From the NCBI GenBank assembly GCA_902795985.1, contig CADBNG010000074.1, forward strand, positions 1 through 14,317: a stretch of DNA of 14,317 nucleotides, read 5' to 3'. The DNA comes from an uncultured Lachnospiraceae bacterium (lineage in GTDB: Bacteria > Bacillota_A > Clostridia > Lachnospirales > Lachnospiraceae). Of this stretch, positions 1 to 7,643 are shown in pieces; the stretch's first letter is position 1; each line of letters starts with the position of its first letter. The notes under the pieces are model-generated. The model did not search any database. It had not been told where the DNA came from and saw only the letters and a list, made by a program, of their open reading frames with translations. Made by a program: the position numbers and the translations under genes.

Positions 1-323
1 AAACGGTCCAGTCCGGGTACCTTCCGGACCCGGATCTGACCATGAAGGAGAAAAAAGGCATCTGTTTTGATTACGCCTGTCTTGCGGCTTCGATGCTGCG
101 AAGCCAGGGGGTGCCGACGAAAATCATTTTCGGATATGTGGCGCCGGATGATCTGTATCATGCCTGGAATATGTTTTATTCCGAAAAAGACGGATGGACA
201 CTGGTGGAATTCAAGGTCAGCGGCAAAAACTGGAACCGGATTGACCTGACTTTTTCCGCGAACGGCGCGGACAACGGCTTTATCGGCAACGGAACGAATT
301 ACGTGGACGCCTACACATTCTGA
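1..323 (+). CDS. Transglutaminase-like domain protein, C-terminal part (5' end outside window)
   Basis: The reading frame is open from base 3 to the stop at 321-323, so the gene starts upstream of the window and the ATG at 42 is internal. The 106 visible residues carry the core of the transglutaminase-like (cysteine protease-fold) superfamily: a catalytic Cys in GICFDYA, a His in YHAWN, and an Asp in RIDLTFS, in the right order and with usual spacing. The segment before the Cys (GYLPDPDLT) is also typical of clostridial members. Bacterial proteins of this type are usually secreted or membrane-bound and act as proteases or crosslinkers; the substrate cannot be read from the sequence. It lies 36 bases before the pilus operon and in the same direction, so co-transcription is possible. 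The family call is confident; the biological role is not known. Confidence 0.85.
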   Translation, partial: TVQSGYLPDPDLTMKEKKGICFDYACLAASMLRSQGVPTKIIFGYVAPDDLYHAWNMFYSEKDGWTLVEFKVSGKNWNRIDLTFSANGADNGFIGNGTNYVDAYTF

Positions 324-359
324 ACACCGGGCAGACCGGGCGGCGAAGGAGAAAATGCG

Positions 360-1415
360 ATGGGAGCAAAGAAAACGAAAAGTCTGGATCGGGCGCAGCT
401 GGGATCCTTTTTCGAGAACATGGCCATGATGCTTCAGGCCGGTATTTCGGTCTCGGAAGGATGCAGCCTGCTGAGGGATGAAACCGATCCTTCCGACAGT
501 GTCCTGTACGGGACGCTGGAACAGATGTCGGAAAAAATGTCGCAGGGCATTTCTTTTGAAGAGGCCATGCGGGAAGCGGGAACCTTTCCGGATTATGCCT
601 GCGACATGACAAAGGCGGCGGAATATACGGGACGTCTGGAGAATACGCTGTTCCATCTATCGGAATACTTCCGTTCCGAGGATTCCATGCGCAAAACGCT
701 GGTTTCAGCCGTCCGCTATCCGATCATCCTCCTGGTGATGGTCATCGCGGTGTTGATCGTCATGCTGAAAGTGGTTTTCCCGGCTTTTTACGGTGTGTAC
801 AGCAATCTGACGGGAAGCCTTTCCGCTTCTTCATACCGCTATATCGATATTTCGTTCCTGATCTGCCGGATCATGCTGGTCGTGATGATCGTGCTGGTTG
901 TCCTTCTTCTGATCGGTGTCTTCTTATGGCGGAGCGGCCGGGCGGAAACCATCCGGAAGATTCTCGGACGTTTTCCGGTGTTCGCGAAAGTGTTTGAGAC
1001 CAGTGATCTGTACCGGTTTACCGCCTGCTTTGACATGTTCATCTCCGGCGGAGAAATGCAGGACGAGGCGATCAAAAAAAGCGCGGAAGTGGCGGAGTCC
1101 TTCGCGCTGAAGGAAAAACTGAACCGCTGCATTGAAAAAATGGAGAGCGGAAAAAGCTTTTCCCAGGCGGCTTACGAGGAAAAACTGTATGATCCGGTGA
1201 ACAACCGGATGCTGATCCCCGCGGAGCGCAGCGGCATGCTGGATTCGGTCCTGCAGAAAGTCCTCCGCAACCTGAAGGATGATCATGAGGCGGCCGTCCG
1301 CCGCATCGCCAACACGACGGAACCGCTGCTGACCGGCATCCTGATGATTTTTATCGGACTGATGCTGATATCCCTGATGATCCCGCTGATCGGGATTATG
1401 AACGGCATCGGATGA
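360..1415 (+). CDS. pilC: Type IV pilus / type II secretion inner-membrane platform protein (PilC/GspF family)
   Basis: The 351-residue protein has the duplicated T2SSF layout. A first cytoplasmic helical domain (about residues 15-118, with the typical FFENMAMMLQAGISVSEG start) is followed by membrane spans at about 120-144 and 164-190. A second T2SSF domain follows (about 215-320, with AERSGMLDSVLQ), then a last span at about 322-349. In this family the protein forms the inner-membrane platform on which the assembly ATPase acts to extrude or retract pilin subunits. It is slightly shorter than typical PilC (about 400), missing part of the N-terminal extension. A strong ribosome site, gaaggag at 345-351, fixes the start at 360. 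It heads a run of pilin-like genes ending in a PilT ATPase, which supports the role. The symbol is by family; a GspF-type name would be equally defensible. Confidence 0.9.
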   Translation: MGAKKTKSLDRAQLGSFFENMAMMLQAGISVSEGCSLLRDETDPSDSVLYGTLEQMSEKMSQGISFEEAMREAGTFPDYACDMTKAAEYTGRLENTLFHLSEYFRSEDSMRKTLVSAVRYPIILLVMVIAVLIVMLKVVFPAFYGVYSNLTGSLSASSYRYIDISFLICRIMLVVMIVLVVLLLIGVFLWRSGRAETIRKILGRFPVFAKVFETSDLYRFTACFDMFISGGEMQDEAIKKSAEVAESFALKEKLNRCIEKMESGKSFSQAAYEEKLYDPVNNRMLIPAERSGMLDSVLQKVLRNLKDDHEAAVRRIANTTEPLLTGILMIFIGLMLISLMIPLIGIMNGIG

Positions 1416-1425
1416 GGAGCGCGGC

Positions 1426-1746
1426 ATGAAGAAAAGCATCCGGAAAACAATCCTTCTTTCCTGCGCGGCGATCGCAGCGGCGGCGGTTCTTGTCGCCCTG
1501 TTCTTCTGGCGCTCTTCGGAAGGGGAAGGAAAGCAGGACAGCCTCCGGTCCATCAGGGAGACGGTGCAGCAGCTTGCGCTGCAGTGCTATGTGATCGAAG
1601 GGGCTTATCCGGAAAGCCTGGAATATCTGACAGAAAACTACGGACTGGCCGTGAATCAGGAGGATTTCCTGATCGTGTACACTCCGTTTGCGGAAAACCT
1701 GCCCCCGGACGTGCGGGTGCTTGACCGGAAGGGAGAAGAGAAATGA
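1426..1746 (+). CDS. Small membrane-anchored pseudopilin-like protein
   Basis: This 106-residue protein has a short basic N-terminus, one hydrophobic span (about residues 8-28) and an extracytoplasmic domain. That domain contains a helix followed by GAYPESLEYL and then a short beta-rich part. The 'YP-x-x-L-x-x-L' pattern after the long helix is characteristic of type II secretion major pseudopilins (GspG-like) and many Gram-positive pilins, so I infer a pilin-like subunit. The N-terminus lacks the usual G-F-x-x-x-E prepilin peptidase site, so it may be an uncleaved anchored component. It starts 10 bases after the platform gene; its ribosome site (aggag, 1415-1419) overlaps that gene's stop. 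Its own stop overlaps the next start by 4 bases (ATGA). Function beyond membership of the pilus cluster is inferred. Confidence 0.7.
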   Translation: MKKSIRKTILLSCAAIAAAAVLVALFFWRSSEGEGKQDSLRSIRETVQQLALQCYVIEGAYPESLEYLTENYGLAVNQEDFLIVYTPFAENLPPDVRVLDRKGEEK

Positions 1747-2201
1747 CCAGACGGAATCATGCCCGGATTATCGGAGAACTGCTCCCGGTGATTACCATCA
1801 CCGTGCTGTTTTTCGTTATTCTTCTTCTGGTGGTGTTTTCCGCCGTTTCCTATCACGGGACCGCGGACCAGCGGGAGAACAATGATAATATACGCTCCGT
1901 GCTGACCTATGTTGTCACTTCCGTAAAAACGGGCGGCACGGGAGAAGTTCAGATTACAGAAAGAAACGGTTCCCCGGTTCTTGCGCTGGCCGACGAAGGG
2001 ACAGGGTATGAACAGCAGATTTACTGCGAAGAGGGAACGATTTACGCGGCTTACGTCCAGAAAGGCGCGGTTCCGAAGGAGGAAGAAGCCGTGGCAATCG
2101 GGGAAACACTCGTTTTTGAACCGGAATGGCAGGAGGCGGATCTTTTGCGGATCCGGACCGATGAGGGAACCTCCTATGTTCGAATCAGGGGTAACGGATG
2201 A
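1743..2201 (+). CDS. Single-span pilus-cluster protein, DUF4860-like
   Basis: The 152-residue product has one hydrophobic span at about residues 15-37 and an extracytoplasmic domain. The domain runs through a helix containing DNIRSVLTYVVTSVK, then paired short strands with GSPVLALAD, YEQQIYCEEGTIYAAYV and LVFEPEW. This layout resembles, from memory, the DUF4860 family found in clostridial pilus clusters; I could not run a profile search. A Glu lies just before the span (IIGELLPVI), reminiscent of the Glu5 of pilins, but the Gly-Glu spacing is not canonical. Start and stop both overlap neighbours in ATGA motifs, so translation is probably coupled with the genes on both sides. A role as a minor pilin or assembly factor is inferred from context. 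Confidence 0.7.
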   Translation: MTRRNHARIIGELLPVITITVLFFVILLLVVFSAVSYHGTADQRENNDNIRSVLTYVVTSVKTGGTGEVQITERNGSPVLALADEGTGYEQQIYCEEGTIYAAYVQKGAVPKEEEAVAIGETLVFEPEWQEADLLRIRTDEGTSYVRIRGNG

Positions 2202-2641
2202 AAAAGACGGGAAATCTGGCATTTATCATCGAACTGCTCCTCCTGTTCGTCAGTCTGCTTTTCGTGATCGTGGTGATCACCCAGACTTTCATGACGTCCA
2301 GGGGGCAGGGCCTCTATGCCCGGCATCTGAACGAAGCGGTCTGTCTGGCCCAGGCAGCGGCGGAAGTCGGTCTGTCGGCGGAAGACGGGGCGCGCAGGGA
2401 GACGCTCCTTGGGGAAATGGACCAGGTGGAATCGGCGGAGTTCCGCGGAGACGAAGCGGAGCTTTTCATGGTCTTTTCCGATAAGGAACCGGACCGTTTT
2501 CGTGTCCTTCTGACCCGGAGCGAAGATCCGTCCGCCGGCGGACGGTATGTAACGGAAACAGTCCGGGTTTATTTCGGAGAGGAAAAGGAGCCGATTTATA
2601 CGCTGGATGCCGGGGCTTATCAGACGGGAGGTGGATCATGA
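2198..2641 (+). CDS. Pilin-like minor subunit candidate
   Basis: This 147-residue protein begins with a short basic stretch and KTGNLAFIIELLLLF, followed by a long hydrophobic span to about residue 31 and then an amphipathic helix (ARHLNEAVCLAQAAAEV). That is the architecture of a type IV pilin alpha-1 helix followed by a small globular head (residues about 60-147). A Gly followed closely by a Glu that enters the hydrophobic segment is seen, but the Glu is at +7 instead of the canonical +5 after the Gly, so cleavage by a prepilin peptidase is uncertain. The ribosome site is modest (aggggt near 2187-2192) and the start overlaps the previous stop (ATGA), pointing to translational coupling. Assignment rests on architecture and neighbours. 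Confidence 0.65.
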   Translation: MKKTGNLAFIIELLLLFVSLLFVIVVITQTFMTSRGQGLYARHLNEAVCLAQAAAEVGLSAEDGARRETLLGEMDQVESAEFRGDEAELFMVFSDKEPDRFRVLLTRSEDPSAGGRYVTETVRVYFGEEKEPIYTLDAGAYQTGGGS

Positions 2642-3033
2642 ATCATAAGATCCGTTTAGGCCCGGTCGCGGTCTTTCTCGCCGTGATTGCGGTGGTTCTG
2701 GCCTGTCTGGCCATGCTTTCCGTCGCCACGTCCCGGGCGGATACGGCGCTGGCGGAACGGTTCGCGTCGGTCACGAAGACCCGTTATGAACTGGAGGCGG
2801 ACGGAGAACGCTTTCTGGCGGAAGCCGATAAGGCGCTGGCGGAAGGAAACGGCCGGATCCCCGACGGCGCGGAGCCGATGGGCGGAGGCCTGCTGTATTA
2901 TTCGGAAAAAGACGGCTATGAACTGACGGTCCGGGTGGAAGAATCCGGCAGTCATTATACCGTTGCGGAATGGAAAATCAGCCGGATCTGGGAAGAGGAC
3001 GACCCGATGGACGACCTCTGGCCGGGTCTCTGA
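2638..3033 (+). CDS. Single-span pilus-cluster protein, function unknown
   Basis: The 131-residue product has one hydrophobic span (about residues 9-30), then a helix (ATSRADTALAERFASVTKTRYELEADGERFLAEADKAL, read as two segments) and a small domain with LLYYSEKDGYELTVRV and YTVAEWKIS. The C-terminus is acidic (EEDDPMDDL). The N-terminus reads RLGPVAVFLAVIA: a Gly before the span but no Glu. This recalls GspK-type minor pseudopilins, which also lack Glu5, though the protein is far shorter than GspK. A strong ribosome site (gggaggt, 2626-2632) precedes the ATG, which overlaps the previous stop. It is followed 16 bases later by the PilT gene. I do not recognise a named family; a pilus accessory role is inferred from position. 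Confidence 0.65.
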   Translation: MNHKIRLGPVAVFLAVIAVVLACLAMLSVATSRADTALAERFASVTKTRYELEADGERFLAEADKALAEGNGRIPDGAEPMGGGLLYYSEKDGYELTVRVEESGSHYTVAEWKISRIWEEDDPMDDLWPGL

Positions 3034-3049
3034 TGAAGGAGGAGCGTTT

Positions 3050-4102
3050 ATGGCATTATTTGATGTTCTGAAAGAAGCGTCGGAATGCGGCGCGTCGGAC
3101 ATATTCCTGATCGCCGGACTTCCGGTCACCTACAAGGTCAAGGGGCAGCAGAAACGGGGGGAAGGCATCCTAAAGCCCGTGGATATCGTGCCTCTGGTGG
3201 AGGAAATCTATGAGGTTGCCCATAGGGACCGGCAGAATTATGACAGCCAGAAAGACGACGACTTCTCTTTCTCTATTTACGAGCTGGGGCGTTTCCGTGT
3301 GAACGTCTTCCGTCAGCGCGGCTCCGTGGCGGCGGTGATCCGTGTGATCCGTTTCGGAATTCCGGACCCTGCGGTACTGGGCATCCCCGAGAGCGTGCTT
3401 TCCCTGGCGGATAATAAAACCGGGCTGGTGCTGGTGGCCGGCGCGGCCGGATCCGGCAAATCCACGACCCTGGCCTGCATGATCGACCGCATTAACCGGA
3501 ACCGGGAGTGCCATGTAATCACGATGGAAGATCCGATCGAATACCTGCATTCCCACGACCGGGCAATCGTGTCGCAGAGAGAAGTCTTTATCGATACGCC
3601 CGGATATCTGGAATCCCTCCGCTCGGCGCTTCGGGAAAGCCCGGATGTGATCCTGCTGGGAGAAATGCGTGATTACGAAACCATTTCTGCGGCGATTACC
3701 GCGGCGGAGACCGGCGTTCTGCTGTTCAGCACCCTGCATACCAGCAGCGCCGCAAACACCATCAACCGGATCGTGGACGTCTTCCCCGCCAACCAGCAGC
3801 TGCAGGTGCGGGGCCAGCTGGCGCAGCTGATCCGGGGAGTGGTCTGCCAGCAGCTCGTCCCGGCGAAGGACGGCCGGCTGATTCCGGTCTTTGAGGTACT
3901 GAAGACCAATCCCGCGATTCAGAACATGATCCGCGAAGGCAAGCTTCACCAGCTGGAATCGGCCATGCAGTCCGCTGCGCAGGAAGGCATGGCAACGATG
4001 GACGGCAGTCTGTTCAGCCTGTACCGGGAGGGACATATCACGAAGGAGACTGCCCTTATGGCCTGCAGCAATTATGAGCTGCTGAGCCGGAGACTCGGAT
4101 AA
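3050..4102 (+). CDS. pilT: PilT-type type IV pilus ATPase
   Basis: This 350-residue cytoplasmic ATPase belongs to the GspE/PilB/PilT secretion ATPase superfamily. Walker A is GAAGSGKSTT (131-140), the Asp box ITMEDPIEY (157-165), Walker B PDVILLGEMRD (198-208) and the His box STLHTSSA (227-234). Length, the GEMRD sequence and lack of an N-terminal extension match PilT retraction ATPases better than PilB. In the family it forms a hexamer that powers pilus retraction from the PilC platform. The frame is open further upstream, but the ATG at 3050 is chosen. It has a perfect gaaggagg site (3035-3042), it begins the conserved MALFDVLKEASECGASDIF segment, and the earlier ATG at 2963 would overlap the previous gene by 71 bases with no family-like sequence. 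It ends the pilus operon. An extension ATPase must be elsewhere, or this one does both jobs. Confidence 0.92.
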   Translation: MALFDVLKEASECGASDIFLIAGLPVTYKVKGQQKRGEGILKPVDIVPLVEEIYEVAHRDRQNYDSQKDDDFSFSIYELGRFRVNVFRQRGSVAAVIRVIRFGIPDPAVLGIPESVLSLADNKTGLVLVAGAAGSGKSTTLACMIDRINRNRECHVITMEDPIEYLHSHDRAIVSQREVFIDTPGYLESLRSALRESPDVILLGEMRDYETISAAITAAETGVLLFSTLHTSSAANTINRIVDVFPANQQLQVRGQLAQLIRGVVCQQLVPAKDGRLIPVFEVLKTNPAIQNMIREGKLHQLESAMQSAAQEGMATMDGSLFSLYREGHITKETALMACSNYELLSRRLG

Positions 4103-4116
4103 GAAACAAACGGGAT

Positions 4117-4149
4117 CATCCGCGGGGCTGATGCTTCCTGCGGCGGATG
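4117..4149 (+). terminator. Weak hairpin after pilT, possible terminator or pause
   Basis: CATCCGC at 4117-4123 can pair with GCGGATG at 4143-4149 across a 19-base loop. There is no clean T-run after it (the sequence continues ccgttaaaaca), so termination here would be inefficient or factor dependent. It sits between the pilus operon and the surface-protein operon, where a boundary is expected. Confidence 0.3.
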
Positions 4150-4208
4150 CCGTTAAAACAATGCAGTACAATAAACAGAATTTAAACTGTTGAAAGAGAT
4201 TAGATTCC
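4150..4208 (+). promoter_or_regulatory. AT-rich upstream region with possible promoter for the surface-protein operon
   Basis: This is the most A/T-rich stretch between the two operons. TACAAT at 4167-4172 resembles a -10 box but has no good -35 at the right distance. A second weak pair, TTAAAA (4153-4158) and CAGAAT (4176-4181), has a 17-base spacer. Neither is convincing alone; a regulated promoter needing an activator is possible. The ribosome site is weak (gaaagaga, about 4192-4199), in contrast to the strong AGGAGG sites of the downstream genes in the operon. Confidence 0.3.
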
Positions 4209-7200
4209 ATGAAGACCAGAAAGAACAATAAACTGAGAAAGTTCCTGACCTTTCTTCTCTGTCTGACCCTGGTGCTGGGTACGGCTCCTGCCGCCTTTGC
4301 GGAGGATCTGCAGGAGACGGAACTCGAAATCACGGACGGAACGGCCGATCCGCAGGAACCGGCCGAAGAAACCGGGGCAGGAAGCGAAGAGGTGACCGTG
4401 ACGCCGGATGCGGAAACGCCCGACGGCGAACAGCCGGACGGGGACACCCCGGATGCCGAAACGCCGGACGATGAGACGCAGGGGACCGATACGGAGCAGC
4501 CTGCTGCGGAGAGCAGTACGGAAGAACCTGCCGTTCCGGCAACAGAGGAAGAGACGGAAAGCCCGGACGCGGAAGTAACGGACGAGCCGGAGCAGCCCTC
4601 TGAAACGGAAGAAGAGGGTCCTCAGAAAGAGGAACCGGCGGAGGAGGAGGAAAAGCCTGCGAAGCAGGAGACCGAAGCCGAAACCACGGATTCCGACGAT
4701 AAAAAAGAATCGGAAAAGGAAGAAAAAACACCGGTCAAAAAGGCGAAAGCCGCAGCCGGTAATTATGAGGTGACCGGTGCCGACGGGACCTGGGAATTCG
4801 ACGCGGACAACGGAGTCCTTTATATCAATAAAGGATCGGTAACCGTGAAGAACGCCTCCGGCACGTCAACGACGGCTCAGCCGATTATTGTCCGCGGAAA
4901 CGCGGAAGTGACGCTGGCAGGTGTTAATATCCGGTCGGGTATGGGTCCGGCCATCACAATTCAGTCCCCGTATAAAGCGGAACTGATCCTTGCGGACGGG
5001 ACGGAGAACACCTGTATCGGCGGAAACGGCGTGAACATCAACCATGTTTCCGGAGGATGGGCCGGGATCGAGGTTGAATTCGAATATGAGGACGGGAAAC
5101 AACCTGCCAACAAAATGGCTTCCCTGATCATCAGCGGGAAAGGCTCCCTGACCGCGACCGGCAACACCAATGCGGCCGGCATCGGCGGCAGCAACAGCCT
5201 GAACGGCAGCAAAGGCCGGGGCCTGTACGGCAATATTACGATTAACGACGGCAATATCACCGCCACTTCTCCTGAAAATGGCGCGGGTATCGGCAGCTCC
5301 GACAACCCCGGGGCAGGAACCTCCACAGGATCCTATAAGAAAACCGGGTACAATACCTGGGGAACGATCACCATCAACGGAGGAACGGTCAACGCGGTTT
5401 CGAAAAACAGCGGAGCCGGCATCGGCGGCGGCAACCACGTGGACAGCGGAAAAATCGTCATCAACGGCGGAAAGGTTACCGCGGACGGAGCGGCGGGCAT
5501 CGGCTGCGGCATCGGCAGCAGCAAGAATACGAATGATGCCGGGACCGGCAACAAGGGCCCGGGTTATTATCAGGCTGACGTTGAAATCAATGGCGGCAAT
5601 ATTACCGCTTCCAGCAATGATATCGGCGCGGCCATCGGCGGCGGAATGTACTGCGACGCGCGTGTGAAGATTACCGGGGGAACGATCGAGGCCACCGGCG
5701 GAAGCCGCCAGGGCAATACCCATCACGGCGGAGCCGGCATCGGCGGCGGATATCTCGGACATGCGGAAATTACCATCAGCGGAAATCCGGCGATTCATGC
5801 CGTTGGCGGCGACGGAGCGGCAGGCATCGGATCCGGCGGTTCGCCCAACTCCAAGGAAAGCCGCGGAGTAAACGGCAGGGGAGACCTTTCGAATCTTCCG
5901 GAAACGCTGGACGGATTCTTTACGCCCATCACCCAAACGGAAGTCGCCATCAGCGGCGGCAATATCACAGCCGTCGGCGGTGAAAAAGGCGGCGCGGGCG
6001 TCGGCCTGGGCGTCGGCGGAGATAAGGTTTCCGTCACCATCAGCGGCGGTACGGTCCGGGCGGAAGGCGGAAAATCCACCGAAGCGGAAAAACGCGGCGG
6101 CGCGGGCATCGGCTCCGGCTATTACGGCCTCGGCTCCGGCAGTGAAAAATACTTTGTAGAGGCGGATGCGGACGTCACCATCACCGGCGGTGAAATTACT
6201 GCCATCGGCGGCTGGGGCGCTTCGGGCATCGGCTCCGGCGCGGAAAACAGAATGGCCGGATACATTGAGATCGACGCGGAGGCTTCGGATCTGCAGGCTT
6301 ATGCCGACGGTACGAAATTTGCCGTTGATACCCGCATCGTCAGCGAACCGGATCCGCAGGGGCATACCACCACAACCAGCCAGGCGGAAGAGGAGCCGGA
6401 TACGCGGGTTGTCAACGGAAATCTCCTGCAGGGAACGTTCGTGCATGCCGGCCATATCGGAGACTATGACCAGAATCCGGAAGGCCTTTCCACCATTCTT
6501 ATCACAAACGATGATACCGGAGAGCAGAAAAACCTGACGCTGATGCCGGAGGGCTATCGATCCTACGCTGCGGACGTTCCTGCTCCCGGAGTCTATACGG
6601 TTTACACCGATGACCCGGATATCGGCCAGGGCGAGGGAAGATATTTCTCCGTCTGCACGATGGATGAATACGATAAGGCAATCGTCTCCGAGGATACCAA
6701 TCTGGTGCAGTATACGGTCCGCGAAGACGCGCTTTCCGATAATTTCTATCTCTTCCCCGTGAAAACCATCCGGGTGGAGAAAGTGGTCAAAGCGGAGGAG
6801 AGCCTGAAGGAAGGCCTGGATATGACGCTGCACTTTGCCCTTCGCCCGCACAGCGAAGAAGGCAAAGAGGAGGATTATCTGAAAAAAGACAGCGGCGAAT
6901 ACTGGGTTGTCGATATTGCCGTTTCCGGCGGAGTGCCCCAGAACAAGGGCTATTTCGTCAATATGCCGGACCGGACCTATGACGTGGATGAAGTGGTGTT
7001 CACCGAAGAAGGAACCCTGAAACGTCTGGAAGTGGGAACGGTTTTCGGAGAAGCCGTCCTGAAGCGGATCGACACCATCCACGGCGAAGGAACCGACAAC
7101 AACGCGACGATTGACGATATGATCTGGAACGATCAGGTTACCGTAACCAATACGTTTGAAAAGAAGACGGAGCCGGCGAAACTGACCATTAAAAAAGCGC

Positions 7201-7643
7201 TCCCGGAATTCTACCGGGGCGGCAGCACGTCGAACGCGACGGTTGTCTTTTACGTGAAAGCGCTGGCACTGGAAGACGGGGATTTTGTGACGGCTTATGA
7301 AACCTGGAAAGCGCTGTCCTTTACGGAAGCGGATGAAGACGATATTACGCTGGAACTTCCGCTGATCGAGGACCTGGTCCAGATTGAGATTCAGGAAATC
7401 TATTCCGCCGGGTATACGCCGGAACCGGAAGTGGTGCGGGATAACGGGGCGGAAACCTCCGTAACAGAGGATATGGTCATCCTGATGATGACGGAGGAAA
7501 CCCGGTTTGACGAGCCGTTTGAGGTATCCTTTACCAACCGCTTCGCGGAAATCCCGGTCTTCACCGAAGGCATCATCAATACCTACAGAGACGGCGGCTA
7601 TGTTTCGCCGGCTGACGAAGAACAGCAGGAGGAAGAAAAATGA
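4209..7643 (+). CDS. Large secreted Gly-rich repeat (probable beta-helix) surface protein
   Basis: This 1144-residue protein has a classical signal peptide (basic start, hydrophobic core, cleavage likely after APAAFA at residue 31). An acidic Pro/Glu/Thr-rich low-complexity linker follows (about 33-180). Next is a long repeat region (about 225-690) in which units of the form 'ITISGGNITAxGG...GAGIGGG' recur about ten times (AGIG/AGVG/AAIG near residues 323, 359, 403, 429, 473, 508, 538, 596, 632 and 672). Such repeats occur in clostridial surface proteins and very likely stack as a right-handed beta-helix. Residues about 850-983 and 988-1112 look like two beta-sandwich, Cna_B-like domains, each ending in a 'V(T/S)FTN/VTVTNTF' type strand. 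The tail is acidic, with no LPXTG and no C-terminal membrane span, so attachment must be indirect. Its stop overlaps the next start (ATGA). A function as adhesin or matrix scaffold is inferred. Confidence 0.85.
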   Translation: MKTRKNNKLRKFLTFLLCLTLVLGTAPAAFAEDLQETELEITDGTADPQEPAEETGAGSEEVTVTPDAETPDGEQPDGDTPDAETPDDETQGTDTEQPAAESSTEEPAVPATEEETESPDAEVTDEPEQPSETEEEGPQKEEPAEEEEKPAKQETEAETTDSDDKKESEKEEKTPVKKAKAAAGNYEVTGADGTWEFDADNGVLYINKGSVTVKNASGTSTTAQPIIVRGNAEVTLAGVNIRSGMGPAITIQSPYKAELILADGTENTCIGGNGVNINHVSGGWAGIEVEFEYEDGKQPANKMASLIISGKGSLTATGNTNAAGIGGSNSLNGSKGRGLYGNITINDGNITATSPENGAGIGSSDNPGAGTSTGSYKKTGYNTWGTITINGGTVNAVSKNSGAGIGGGNHVDSGKIVINGGKVTADGAAGIGCGIGSSKNTNDAGTGNKGPGYYQADVEINGGNITASSNDIGAAIGGGMYCDARVKITGGTIEATGGSRQGNTHHGGAGIGGGYLGHAEITISGNPAIHAVGGDGAAGIGSGGSPNSKESRGVNGRGDLSNLPETLDGFFTPITQTEVAISGGNITAVGGEKGGAGVGLGVGGDKVSVTISGGTVRAEGGKSTEAEKRGGAGIGSGYYGLGSGSEKYFVEADADVTITGGEITAIGGWGASGIGSGAENRMAGYIEIDAEASDLQAYADGTKFAVDTRIVSEPDPQGHTTTTSQAEEEPDTRVVNGNLLQGTFVHAGHIGDYDQNPEGLSTILITNDDTGEQKNLTLMPEGYRSYAADVPAPGVYTVYTDDPDIGQGEGRYFSVCTMDEYDKAIVSEDTNLVQYTVREDALSDNFYLFPVKTIRVEKVVKAEESLKEGLDMTLHFALRPHSEEGKEEDYLKKDSGEYWVVDIAVSGGVPQNKGYFVNMPDRTYDVDEVVFTEEGTLKRLEVGTVFGEAVLKRIDTIHGEGTDNNATIDDMIWNDQVTVTNTFEKKTEPAKLTIKKALPEFYRGGSTSNATVVFYVKALALEDGDFVTAYETWKALSFTEADEDDITLELPLIEDLVQIEIQEIYSAGYTPEPEVVRDNGAETSVTEDMVILMMTEETRFDEPFEVSFTNRFAEIPVFTEGIINTYRDGGYVSPADEEQQEEEK
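4305..4748 (+). repeat. Acidic Pro/Glu/Thr-rich low-complexity segment
   Basis: It encodes about residues 33-180 of the large surface protein, rich in E, P, T and D with recurring TPDxETPD and EEPA-like units. It turns Lys-rich at the end (VKKAKAAAG), just before the folded part. It probably acts as an extended, strongly charged spacer after signal-peptide cleavage. Confidence 0.75.
5136..6278 (+). repeat. Gly-rich 'GAGIGGG' repeat region (beta-helix coils)
   Basis: About ten imperfect coding repeats, spaced roughly 30-60 residues apart. Each pairs a strand of the type 'I-T-I-x-G-G-x-I-T-A' with a turn 'G-A-G-I-G-G/S-G'. At DNA level the turn recurs as ggcatcggcggcgg-like blocks. The repeats have diverged in codons and insert length, so this is not a recent slippage array. 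Confidence 0.8.

Noticed and set aside
2963..3049. Upstream in-frame ATG for pilT
   Set aside because: It would add 29 residues unlike any PilT N-terminus and overlap the preceding gene by 71 bases, whereas 3050 has a perfect ribosome site.
3170..4447. 425-residue minus-strand open frame spanning pilT and the next gene start
   Set aside because: It overlaps an unmistakable PilT ATPase with all its motifs, crosses the intergenic gap, and shows no family features or ribosome site.
5136..6278. Regular ggcatcggcgg blocks considered as a CRISPR-like or noncoding repeat array
   Set aside because: The blocks are in one reading frame, vary in spacing, and encode the GAGIGGG turns of the surface protein.
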